The notes under the pieces were generated by a model. That model saw nothing but the letters and a program-made list of their open reading frames with translations. It had not been told where the DNA came from and searched no databases. From contig JADKHK010000008.1 of the NCBI GenBank assembly GCA_016721845.1, forward strand, positions 62,001 through 126,000: a DNA stretch of 64,000 nucleotides. The letters are read 5' to 3'. Positions 28,759 through 38,288 of this stretch are shown piece after piece. This DNA comes from Lysobacterales bacterium. Lineage in GTDB: Bacteria > Pseudomonadota > Gammaproteobacteria > Xanthomonadales > Ahniellaceae. A program made the position numbers and the translations under genes. Positions within the stretch are counted from its first letter, which is position 1. Each line of letters starts with the position of its first letter.

Positions 28759-30864
28759 ATGACGGCGATACAGACCGATCCAAACGACTGGCCGACGCGC
28801 TTCCGCGTCGGCGACGTGCTGGTCGATGCCGGCGCGAACGAACTGTGGGTTGCGGGTGCGGTGCAGCGCGTCGAAGGTCGCACGATGGCGGTGCTGGTAG
28901 TCCTGGCCCGACATGCCGGCGCCGTGGCGCGGCGCGAGGCGCTGATGGCCGAGGTCTGGCGCGGGCGCATCGTCACCGACGATTCGCTGACGCGCGCGGT
29001 CGCGCAGTTGCGGCAGGCGCTGGGTGACGCGGCGGCGATCGAGACCATCCCGAAGCTCGGTTATCGCCTGAAGTGGCCGGTGACGGCGGCGACCACCGAT
29101 GGCCCGTCGGCGACGCTGTCTGCGCCGGAAGGCGATGCCGCGACTGTCCGGGCTGTCGCTGCGGGACCCCGTGGGTCCCGATGGTGGGCTGCAGCGGTCG
29201 GCTTGGCTGCCATCGCACTGCTCTGGCTGGCGTTCGGTCGGAACGTCGAATCCGACGATGCCGGATTGCGGCCGATGCTGATCCAGTCGGTCACGCCGGT
29301 GGCCGCGATTCCCGGCGTGAAGCGCATGCCGCGGTTTTCGCGCGATGGCCAGCAGCTGGTGTTCGATCTGCAAGCCGACGAGAGCAGCAATCGCGACATC
29401 TGGGTGGTCGATCTGCCGACCTGGTCGGCGCGCCAGATCACGCGCGGCACCGCCATCGAGCAGCATGCGGACTGGACCGCCGACGCTGCCGCGCTGGTCT
29501 ACGTGCGCAGCGAGAACGGCCGCTGCGAACTGGTGCGCAAGTCGCTGGTGACGGCGGTGGAACACATCGTGCGCGATTGTCGTTACGGGAGCTTCGTGCG
29601 TCCGCGGGTGTCGCCGGACGGGCAACGCATCGTCTATTCCGATCTGATCGAGAACGGTACCCAGGCGGTGCTGTTCGAGGCCGACCTGAAGAGTGGCGAG
29701 CAGCGCCAGCTCACGCAGCCCGATCCGGGCTGGTTCGACCTGTACCCCGAATACACGCCGGACGGCCGACATGCCCTGTTCGGACGCGCGACCCTGTCGG
29801 CCGTGCGCAATCTGTATGTGCTCGACCTCGATAGCGGCAAGGTGAATGCGCTGCATCGCGAACCCGGCATCATCACCGACGCGACCATGGAGAGCGACGA
29901 TGTCTACATGTTCGCCACCTTGCGCACCGGTCAGATGCAATTGATCCGCCGCGATCTGGCGGGGCACGAGCAGGCACTGCCGCTCGGCGCCGACTACATC
30001 CGTGGCGCCGCCTTCAGTCCGGACCGGCAGCGGCTCGCCTTCGAGAGCTGGACGATTCGCCAGCGCATCGTCAGCGCCGGCATCGACGACGGCGCCAGTC
30101 GCGATGTCAGTGTCTCCTCGCGGATCGACCGCGTCCCCAAGCTGTCGCCGGACGGTCGCCGCATGGCCTTCGTCTCGACCCGCGACGGGTATGCGAACGT
30201 GTGGCTGAACGAGGGTGGCGTGGAACGGCAGCTCACCCACTTCCGGCCGGAAGACCCGGAGTTCCTGTCCTGGCATCCCGGCGAACCGTGGTTGGCCTTT
30301 TCCATCACGCGTGCCGACGGCAGCTTTGCCTGCATGATCGACACCGCGGTCGCCGAACCCGAATTGCGGTGTGGCCGCGCGGCAGGCCGTGCGGCGCCGT
30401 TTTGGTCGCCGGATGGTCGACACTTTCGTTTTGCGGCGCCGGATGGGCAAGGCTATTCGGTCTTCGAAACCGATGGTGTGACGTCCGAGGCCGCACCGCG
30501 GCGCATCATTGCCGATGCCTATTTCGCGCAACCTTTGCCATCGGGCGGGCATTGCTTCCAGCGTTCTGGTCGCGACGGCATCTGGTGCGACCTCGGTGCC
30601 GGCCCGCATCTGGCCATGCCCGAACACGGCTGGTTCGGGCACAAGAACTGGGTGCTGGACGGCGATGTCGTGTACGCGCTGCAACTGGACGGGCGGGTGC
30701 TCACGGTGCCGGCCAAGGGCGGCGCGACGCAGGTCCTCGGCCGCCTGCCCGGACGGATCCACCCGAATGCCGGGCTGAATCGCAGCGCGGACGGCGCGTT
30801 CGTCTACGCCACGCTCACCACCTACGAAAGCGAATTGATGCTGGCCAATCTCGCAACCCATTGA
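28759..30864 (+). CDS. CadC-like membrane transcriptional regulator with TolB-type periplasmic propeller
   Basis: 701 residues. Residues ~15-110 form an OmpR/PhoB-type winged helix (FRVGDVLVDAGANELWVAGA, LMAEVWRGRIVTDDSLTRAV, IETIPKLGYRLKW). A single membrane helix lies near 143-160 (WWAAAVGLAAIALLWLAFG). The rest is a periplasmic WD40/TolB-like propeller with many PD40 blades (MPRFSRDGQQLVFDL, RPRVSPDGQRIVYSD, VPKLSPDGRRMAFVS). It is expected to sense an envelope signal and bind DNA directly from the membrane. Its position behind the TonB receptor suggests it controls that receptor. Confidence 0.88.
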   Translation: MTAIQTDPNDWPTRFRVGDVLVDAGANELWVAGAVQRVEGRTMAVLVVLARHAGAVARREALMAEVWRGRIVTDDSLTRAVAQLRQALGDAAAIETIPKLGYRLKWPVTAATTDGPSATLSAPEGDAATVRAVAAGPRGSRWWAAAVGLAAIALLWLAFGRNVESDDAGLRPMLIQSVTPVAAIPGVKRMPRFSRDGQQLVFDLQADESSNRDIWVVDLPTWSARQITRGTAIEQHADWTADAAALVYVRSENGRCELVRKSLVTAVEHIVRDCRYGSFVRPRVSPDGQRIVYSDLIENGTQAVLFEADLKSGEQRQLTQPDPGWFDLYPEYTPDGRHALFGRATLSAVRNLYVLDLDSGKVNALHREPGIITDATMESDDVYMFATLRTGQMQLIRRDLAGHEQALPLGADYIRGAAFSPDRQRLAFESWTIRQRIVSAGIDDGASRDVSVSSRIDRVPKLSPDGRRMAFVSTRDGYANVWLNEGGVERQLTHFRPEDPEFLSWHPGEPWLAFSITRADGSFACMIDTAVAEPELRCGRAAGRAAPFWSPDGRHFRFAAPDGQGYSVFETDGVTSEAAPRRIIADAYFAQPLPSGGHCFQRSGRDGIWCDLGAGPHLAMPEHGWFGHKNWVLDGDVVYALQLDGRVLTVPAKGGATQVLGRLPGRIHPNAGLNRSADGAFVYATLTTYESELMLANLATH

Positions 30865-30970
30865 TCGGCAAGTGCTCGGAAATTCCTCGGCATGAAATCG
30901 GGCAGGCGTCGGGACGCCGCCACGAGCGTCGAGCAGGATCGATCGCAGATTCAATCCGCGGGAGATTCCG

Positions 30971-31480
30971 ATGCACACCCTGGCCCAATATCCCGGCGCC
31001 TTTGCGCCTCCGGTCGCGCGTTACCCAGCCTCGTCCGAGGCCTGGTCCGGCACGGTCGAGGACTCACCACGCGGCGACTCGCGCCTGCGCCGCCTGCAAG
31101 CGGCACGCGAGATGCTGCGTGCGCGCTATTTCGAGTCGATCACGATGCACGACCTGGCGGCCGCGGCCTGCATGTCGCTGCATCACTTCATGCGCAGCTA
31201 CACCGCGCAGTTCGGTCACTCGGCGCATGAGGAGCTGGTGTCGCTGAGGATCGGTCTGGCCGAGCACCTGCTGACCACCACACGCCTGCAGGTGCGCCAG
31301 ATTGCAGCCGCTGTCGGCTTCGAATCGCGCACCACGCTGTTCCGGCACTTCATCCGCCACCACCAGCGTTCGCCCGAGCAGTTCCGTTGCGAGCAGGCGC
31401 GGCTCGATCGGATCCTGCGTTGCAATGCGTCGCCGTCGCTGCTGCTGCGTCGGTCGGGGGAAGCGGTGGCGGCGGCCTGA
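30971..31480 (+). CDS. AraC-family regulator, HTH domain only
   Basis: 169 residues. ATG 30971 has GGAG at 30961-30964. The C-terminal two-thirds is one AraC/XylS double helix-turn-helix: LQAAREMLRARYFESITMHD, LAAAACMSLHHFMRSYTAQF, then VRQIAAAVGFESRTTLFRHF and HHQRSPEQFR. There is no cupin or other ligand-binding domain, only a short disordered N-terminus. It is therefore a SoxS/MarA-like single-domain regulator whose activity would depend on its amount. The target is unknown. The gene is convergent with the nuclease gene. Confidence 0.88.
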   Translation: MHTLAQYPGAFAPPVARYPASSEAWSGTVEDSPRGDSRLRRLQAAREMLRARYFESITMHDLAAAACMSLHHFMRSYTAQFGHSAHEELVSLRIGLAEHLLTTTRLQVRQIAAAVGFESRTTLFRHFIRHHQRSPEQFRCEQARLDRILRCNASPSLLLRRSGEAVAAA

Positions 31481-31498
31481 GCCCCGCCACCGCGGGCC

Positions 31499-34441
31499 TC
31501 AGCCTTCGAAGCCGTCCACGAACAGGAGGTTGTCGAGCGCGGTGACCGTGATCGAGAACGATTGCGTCGCCGTGGCATTCGACGGGTCACGTGCCGTGAC
31601 GACGATGTTGTGCACGCCGATTTCCGCACCCTGCAGCGTGCCGCTGATGACGCCGCTGTTGAGGTCGATCGACAACGAAGCCGGCAGACCGGTCGCCGAA
31701 TAGGTGAGCGTGTCGTTATCGACATCGGCGAAGCCGGACGCGGTGGCGAGACTGACCACGGTACCGACCGGATAACTCAGGTCCGCCAGCGTGCCGACGG
31801 CGTTGGGGGCGTCGTTCTGGCAGGTCACCGACACCGATACGGTGGCCGATGATCCGCCATTCAGTGAATAGCTGAAGCTGGTTGGACCGCAGACATTGGC
31901 ATTGGGCGCGAACGAGACATTCGTGCCGTTGACGCCGATGGTCACAGTGCCCCCTGCGGGTTGCGTGGTCGACTGCACAAACTTCGGCCCGCCATCCGGA
32001 TCGGGGTCGTTGGCCAGCACGTCGATGACGGTCGCGCCGCTGTCTTCGTTCACGGTGACGCCGTCGGCGGTTGCCGTCGGCGGGTTGCTCGGGGCGGCGC
32101 AATTGCAGGAAAACACGCAATTCACCCATTCCGGGTGGTCGATGAACGGGTTGCGATTGCCCTGGAAGGAATAGACCACATCGTTGCGCATCTGCTCGTA
32201 GGTGTCCGGCAAGTCGCCGTTTGCCCACTCGATGAGATCGGCCCGGACGCCCATGTAGGCGATCGCCTGCGGGCTGTTGATCGGCGTGGTGTTGACCAGC
32301 GACAGATTGTCGGTCAGGCGCAGGTCGGGCTCCGGTTGGCCATTGCTGTTGGTGCCGCCTTCGTAGCGGACGTCCATGTACAAGGCTGCACGCGCAGCAT
32401 CACCCTTGCGATGGTCCCAGACTTCGTAGACAGAGCTGTTGTAGAGGTTGTCATCGTCGCCACCACCGAAACCGAAATACGCCTCGGTGTCGTCGCGCGA
32501 GCATGTGCCGGTGCAGTTGCCGTAGGAGAGATTTCCGCGATGGCTGTTGAAGCCGACGTCGGACGCGTACAGCATGTGGGTGTCCGTGTACGGCGGGTAG
32601 GGCACGCCGCTGCCGTTGGGCCAGTCGTCCATGTCATTGAATCCGAGCGAGTTCGGCCAGGTGTGCTCCTTGTTGTAGCAAGTGGCGCCACTGAGCTGCT
32701 TCGGGCAGGAATGATTCTTGTACACATCGAGGATGTTGGCGGAGTTGAGCGGGTCCTCGTCGCCGAGGTTCATCACGGTGAGCGCATTCGGCGGTGAACC
32801 CGAATAGGACACGGCCGTATGGTTCCTGATCAGGGCATGCAAGGACGAGCGCAGTGTCGTGCACGAGGTCGCATCGACCGTCGCGTAGTAATTGCCGGGG
32901 TCGTTGCCGGTCGTGAAATCAAACACGTAATTCACGCCCATCATCGTCGGCGCACCATCGATGTCGGTGACCTGTGCGGCAACCACGGTGACGGTGCAGA
33001 CCTCGGTCCCAGCGAAGTCGGCCGTGGGGTTGAGCGTATAGCTGCTCGTCGGTGCCGCATTCAGCGCGAATGTGTGCGCGCCGGACGTGGCGCAGTTCAC
33101 CGTGAACGAGGCATTGCTGGCCATCACGGCTTCGCTGAACACGACGGTGACGTCGCTACCCAGACTGACATTGATCGCGTTGTCGGCAGGGGTCGTCGAC
33201 GAAACGGTCGGTGCGAGGTCGGCACCGGTCGTGAACGTCCAGTTCTTCGGCGCCGACATTGGATCAGGCAGCCCGTCCTGATCGACGACGTTCGACGCCG
33301 CGATCGACGCGGTGCAGTTTTCGCTGAATGCAAAATCGGCATCCGGATTGATCGTCCAAGCGGTCGGGCCACCGCTGATGACGACCGTGTGCGGGCCGCT
33401 GCTCACGCAGGTCAGCGTCAGCCAGTTCGACAACGTCGGGGTCACCGCTTCGCTGAACGTGACCGCAAGGTTGGCGTTGACGTTGACACCGGTCGCGTTC
33501 TCCGTCGGCGACACCGACGTGACGCCGGGTGCGAGGTCGGCAACAGTCGAGAACGTGAAGCTCGTGGTGCCGGCGAGTGCGTCGGCGGTGGCGTCGGTGT
33601 CGACCACGTTGGCTGGCGTCAGCGTTGCCGTGCAGGTGGCATTGAACGGGAGGTCGGCGGTCGGATTGAAGGTGCGCGTGTTGCCGCTGCCGGTGATCGC
33701 ACCGGCAATCGTGCCGGCGCCGCAGTCCAGCGCGAACCAGGGATCCGTGGTGACCACGGCTTCCGAGAACGTGAGGACGACATCGCTCGCCACTGCGACG
33801 GTGTTCGCGCCGTTGGCGGGGTTGCTGCCGGTCAGTTGCGGCGGATTGTCGACCGGAGCACCGAATGTCTGGCCGTTGTTGCAGGCGCCCATCGTTGCCG
33901 TGGCAGACCCGTTCCAGCTGAATCCCGAATAGGTGCTGCTTGGGCCGCCGCCAAGTTGAAGCGATGTGCCTTCAACCGTCGAGCCGGCTTCAGAGACGCC
34001 GATGTCGATGGACGCCATGCCGCTGGCGGGACCACCTGAAGCGGTTGCAACTCCTTCATAACTCAGGAACTGGATAACGGTCGACCCTTGGACCAGGGCA
34101 ATGGCATCGTTCCCGCCGTTCTGTACGCCATTCTGTGGATAGTTGATGACGGCAATCGTCGCACCACCACCACCCGAGCAGGACACGGCCGAACCCACGG
34201 GCACCGCATCGGTGTCATACACGGTCGCCGCCGCGGGCGACGAGCCGTTGTAGAGAACGATCGAATACTGGCTCAGGTCTTCGCCACCCGTGGCGACGAT
34301 CTCGATGGCTTCATTGGTGTCGCCCATCGTCGGCGTATCGGCGTCGTCGTAATGAATTTCGTTGATGAAGACATCGGCTGCCGCCGGAAAGGCGAATGGA
34401 AGGGCACAAGCCAGCAGCGCGCCACGAAGCACGGATCGCAT
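31499..34441 (-). CDS. Secreted multidomain endonuclease I (EndA/NucM-type) with Ig-like repeats and C-terminal F-x-D-G-F-E motif
   Basis: 980 residues, signal peptide MRSVLRGALLACALPFAFPAAAD. The order is: a lamin-tail-like domain (FINEIHYDDADTP, IEIVATGGEDLSQYSIVLYN); three SbsA-type Ig-like repeats at about 205-515, each of the form P-x-N/D-x-A-x5-V-A/S-x-D-V-V-x-F-S-E-A-V; an endonuclease I domain with the metal/His motif YNKEHTWPNSLGF, then NSHRGNLSYGNC and EVWDHRKGDAARAALYMDVR; a cadherin-like segment (VNEDSGATVIDVLANDPDPD); and a He_PIG-type domain. It ends LLFVDGFEG. It is an extracellular nuclease, probably for DNA scavenging. ATG 34441 was chosen for the signal peptide. Confidence 0.85.
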   Translation of the reverse strand: MRSVLRGALLACALPFAFPAAADVFINEIHYDDADTPTMGDTNEAIEIVATGGEDLSQYSIVLYNGSSPAAATVYDTDAVPVGSAVSCSGGGGATIAVINYPQNGVQNGGNDAIALVQGSTVIQFLSYEGVATASGGPASGMASIDIGVSEAGSTVEGTSLQLGGGPSSTYSGFSWNGSATATMGACNNGQTFGAPVDNPPQLTGSNPANGANTVAVASDVVLTFSEAVVTTDPWFALDCGAGTIAGAITGSGNTRTFNPTADLPFNATCTATLTPANVVDTDATADALAGTTSFTFSTVADLAPGVTSVSPTENATGVNVNANLAVTFSEAVTPTLSNWLTLTCVSSGPHTVVISGGPTAWTINPDADFAFSENCTASIAASNVVDQDGLPDPMSAPKNWTFTTGADLAPTVSSTTPADNAINVSLGSDVTVVFSEAVMASNASFTVNCATSGAHTFALNAAPTSSYTLNPTADFAGTEVCTVTVVAAQVTDIDGAPTMMGVNYVFDFTTGNDPGNYYATVDATSCTTLRSSLHALIRNHTAVSYSGSPPNALTVMNLGDEDPLNSANILDVYKNHSCPKQLSGATCYNKEHTWPNSLGFNDMDDWPNGSGVPYPPYTDTHMLYASDVGFNSHRGNLSYGNCTGTCSRDDTEAYFGFGGGDDDNLYNSSVYEVWDHRKGDAARAALYMDVRYEGGTNSNGQPEPDLRLTDNLSLVNTTPINSPQAIAYMGVRADLIEWANGDLPDTYEQMRNDVVYSFQGNRNPFIDHPEWVNCVFSCNCAAPSNPPTATADGVTVNEDSGATVIDVLANDPDPDGGPKFVQSTTQPAGGTVTIGVNGTNVSFAPNANVCGPTSFSYSLNGGSSATVSVSVTCQNDAPNAVGTLADLSYPVGTVVSLATASGFADVDNDTLTYSATGLPASLSIDLNSGVISGTLQGAEIGVHNIVVTARDPSNATATQSFSITVTALDNLLFVDGFEG

Positions 34442-34521
34442 CACGGAAGTCCGGGGATCAAAAAGGGGGAACGATTCTAGCGACTCGCCGGTGGTCGCGT
34501 TGTTGCAGTGCGGCGCGCCGC

Positions 34522-35892
34522 TCACGGCGGTGGCGGTGGTTCCTCGAAACCGTCACCGAACAGCACCGGATTGAATTCGATGGCGCCGATGTCGCAACGT
34601 CCCGGCGGCTGGTTGACGGTCAACGGCCGCGGCGTCAGCAATTGGTCGAGATCGACCGCCTCGAAGGCCACAGCATCGAGACAATCGGGTGCGCTGTCGA
34701 CGGCGACGCTGTCGAACAGCGGCCGGTAGTGCGGCGAGTCTGCCATCGCGTCGATCGGCTCGAACTGCGCCTCGAGAGCTGCCATTACGACGCCCGGGCA
34801 GGACGCATCGGCGACGAGATTCGAGGTTCTTGCGCTCAACGCTGCGCCGCTGCATTGCGCGGCGCCGAGGTTCGCCGCGACCACGCTGACATTGAGGATG
34901 GTGGCGGCAGCAGTGTCGATCGCCGCGCCGGTCGCTACGCCATCGACGCCGGCATCGCCATCCGGAGGCGGATCTTCCGGAAACAGCGGGCCGCCGGGTC
35001 CACCGATGCCGCCGCTGCCGCCCGCGACTTCGTTGGCGATCAACGTTGCGAACGCGATGCTCGGCGTCGCGGTTGCCGTGAATGCGATCGCGCCGCCGCT
35101 GGCAGTGCCACCGTTGCCGCCGTCCCATCCGGACATGCCGATGGTGCCCATGCCGCCCGTGCCGCCTGCGCCGCCCGTCGCGCTGTTGTCGGAAAACGTC
35201 GAGTTGAGGACGTCGATGGCGGCTGCAGCATGAAGCGCACCACCGCTCGCGCTGCCACCGGCGCTTCCCGGCAGCAGGACATTGCTGGCGCCATCACCGC
35301 CGGTCGCATGGTTGTCGACGAAGGCGCAATTTTCGACCAGCAGGTCTCCGGCTGCGAAGATTGCACCGCCGCGTGCCGGCGATCCGCTGTTCAGTGTCTC
35401 CGGGGCACCCGCGGCACCGATCGCACGGTTGCCGCGCAGCATGCAGTCGCGCAGCTCCAGCGCCGCGCCGGCGGCCACATGGATGGCGCCGCCGTCGGCG
35501 CTGGTGCCGATGACTGCAGGGGCGGTGCCATTCTCGAAGCTCAGGCCGATCACGCGGGCATCGCCGCCGACGACCACCTCCAGCAGTCGGCCGCTGCCGG
35601 CGACGCGGCGCACGGTCGTACGCACGCCGTCGGTGGCGCTGATGCGCAGCGGCACGTCGATCTGCAGGGCCGGGCCGGTCAAGCCGATGACCACCGGCGC
35701 GGGCAGGGCCAGCGCGAACAGGATGCGATCGTCTGCCTGGGCGGCATTCACGGCATCGCGCAGGGTGCAGGTGGCGTCGCAGATCCCGTCACCGGCATCG
35801 CCGATGTCGGTCACCGTGCGCGTGGCAGCTTGCGCTTGCGCCGATCCAAGGAGCGCGAACAGCAGGAGGGTGACGCGGGCGTTCGGGATCAT
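34522..35892 (-). CDS. Secreted parallel beta-helix protein with C-terminal F-G-D-G-F-E motif
   Basis: 456 residues, signal peptide MIPNARVTLLLFALLGSAQAQA. The mature start (RTVTDIGDAGDGICDATCTL, RDAVNAAQADDRILFAL) is the CSLREA-type entry of right-handed beta-helix proteins. It is followed by Gly/Ala-rich coils with repeated N-x-A-x-G-G-A and GGAI motifs. No catalytic residues could be assigned; it could be an adhesin or a polysaccharide-active protein. The C-terminus reads VLFGDGFE followed by EPPPPP, a short proline tail. It lies upstream of the nuclease gene in the same orientation, with an 80-base gap. Confidence 0.75.
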   Translation of the reverse strand: MIPNARVTLLLFALLGSAQAQAATRTVTDIGDAGDGICDATCTLRDAVNAAQADDRILFALALPAPVVIGLTGPALQIDVPLRISATDGVRTTVRRVAGSGRLLEVVVGGDARVIGLSFENGTAPAVIGTSADGGAIHVAAGAALELRDCMLRGNRAIGAAGAPETLNSGSPARGGAIFAAGDLLVENCAFVDNHATGGDGASNVLLPGSAGGSASGGALHAAAAIDVLNSTFSDNSATGGAGGTGGMGTIGMSGWDGGNGGTASGGAIAFTATATPSIAFATLIANEVAGGSGGIGGPGGPLFPEDPPPDGDAGVDGVATGAAIDTAAATILNVSVVAANLGAAQCSGAALSARTSNLVADASCPGVVMAALEAQFEPIDAMADSPHYRPLFDSVAVDSAPDCLDAVAFEAVDLDQLLTPRPLTVNQPPGRCDIGAIEFNPVLFGDGFEEPPPPP

Positions 35893-35954
35893 GGCGGCAC
35901 TTGGCTTCAACTCCCGGCAAGTGTCGCATGCGCGGACGGCGTGCCTGGCGCCCA

Positions 35955-35983
35955 CTTGAAACACTTGGTCGACTCCCCCACTT
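35955..35983 (+). promoter_or_regulatory. Sigma-32-type heat-shock promoter of groESL
   Basis: CTTGAAA (35955-35961) and CCCCACTT (35976-35983), separated by 14 bases, match the sigma-32 consensus (CTTGAAA, spacing 11-16, CCCCATnT) with one mismatch. It lies about 125 bases before groES, just upstream of the CIRCE element, as expected for heat-shock control. Confidence 0.7.
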
Positions 35984-36033
35984 CATGCGCGTCCCGACGA
36001 CGGCCTTCACGCCGTCATGTTGGGCGGCTAGAA

Positions 36034-36060
36034 TTGGCACTCCTCGACGGGGAGTGCTAA
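36034..36060 (+). promoter_or_regulatory. CIRCE operator (HrcA-binding site) upstream of groES
   Basis: TTGGCACTC (36034-36042), a 9-base spacer, and GAGTGCTAA (36052-36060) match the CIRCE consensus TTAGCACTC-N9-GAGTGCTAA with a single change in the left arm. It is the binding site of the HrcA heat-shock repressor and lies 47 bases before the groES start. Confidence 0.93.
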
Positions 36061-36107
36061 CAACTCGTCGAAACTTTCGTCCAATCAATCATTTGCAGAG
36101 GGTGATC

Positions 36108-36395
36108 ATGAGCATCAAACCGCTACACGACCGCGTCGTCATCAAGCGCATGGAAGAAGAACGCCTGTCCGCCGGCGGCATCGTGATTCCGGACTCGGCC
36201 ACCGAGAAGCCGATTCGCGGCGAAATCGTCGCCGTGGGACCGGGCAAGCCGCTGGACAACGGCTCGGTGCGCGCCCTGTCGGTGAAGGTCGGCGACAAGG
36301 TGCTGTTTGGCAAGTACAGCGGCACCGAGCAGAAGATCGACGGCGTCGAATACGTCTTCATCAAGGAAGACGACATTTTCGCGGTGCTCGGCTGA
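36108..36395 (+). CDS. groES: GroES co-chaperonin
   Basis: 95 residues: SIKPLHDRVVIKRMEEER, then the mobile-loop region LSAGGIVIPDSATEKP, VVAVGPGKP-like IVAVGPGKPLDNG, and the closing VKVGDKVLFGKYSGTE. It is a full-length GroES that caps the GroEL chamber. AGAGGGTG before ATG 36108 is the ribosome site. It is followed by groEL after a REP-like palindrome. Confidence 0.98.
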   Translation: MSIKPLHDRVVIKRMEEERLSAGGIVIPDSATEKPIRGEIVAVGPGKPLDNGSVRALSVKVGDKVLFGKYSGTEQKIDGVEYVFIKEDDIFAVLG

Positions 36396-36410
36396 TCGAA
36401 CCCCAATCCC

Positions 36411-36478
36411 TGTAGGAGCGATCCCCGGATCGCGATCACTGGCGCTTCGCCGGTCGCGACTCGGGAGTCGCTCCTACA
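36411..36478. repeat. REP-like palindrome between groES and groEL
   Basis: A 68-base imperfect palindrome begins TGTAGGAGCGA (36411-36421) and ends with its exact complement TCGCTCCTACA (36468-36478). The inner arms are related (GGATCGCGA / TCGCGACTC), around the centre CTGGCGCTTCGCCGG. It belongs to the GTAGGAGCG-type REP family of Pseudomonas/Xanthomonadales genomes. The right end is about 15 bases from the groEL Shine-Dalgarno, so the stem could affect mRNA decay or the groES:groEL ratio. Confidence 0.85.
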
Positions 36479-36505
36479 CAAAAGAACATCATTGAGGAAG
36501 CAAAC

Positions 36506-38164
<1,659 letters not shown>

Positions 38165-38193
38165 ATCCACACCGCACCACGAACTCATCTTTG

Positions 38194-38240
38194 CTTCTCC
38201 CCGCAAGCGGGGAGAAGGTGCCCGAAGGGCGGATGAGGGG
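38194..38240. repeat. Intergenic palindromic repeat unit (CTTCTCCCCGC type)
   Basis: A perfect 11-bp hairpin CTTCTCCCCGC / GCGGGGAGAAG with loop AA (38194-38217) is followed by GTGCCCGAAGGGCGGATGAG (38218-38237). This type of unit is dispersed between genes in many proteobacteria. It sits between groEL and its terminator. Confidence 0.65.
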
Positions 38241-38252
38241 CTGCTCTACAAG

Positions 38253-38279
38253 AAAACCCCGCAGCAATGCGGGGTTTTT
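38253..38279. terminator. Bidirectional Rho-independent terminator between groEL and the convergent propeller gene
   Basis: AAAACCCCGCA (38253-38263), loop GCAA, TGCGGGGTTTTT (38268-38279). A-tract and T-tract flank an 11-bp stem, so it can act on both strands. It ends about ten bases before the convergent gene's stop. Confidence 0.92.
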
Positions 38280-38288
38280 CTTTGCGCG

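Noticed and set aside
28573..30978. 801-codon minus-strand frame opposite the CadC-like regulator
   Set aside because: Antisense and crosses the receptor terminator; no recognisable domain.
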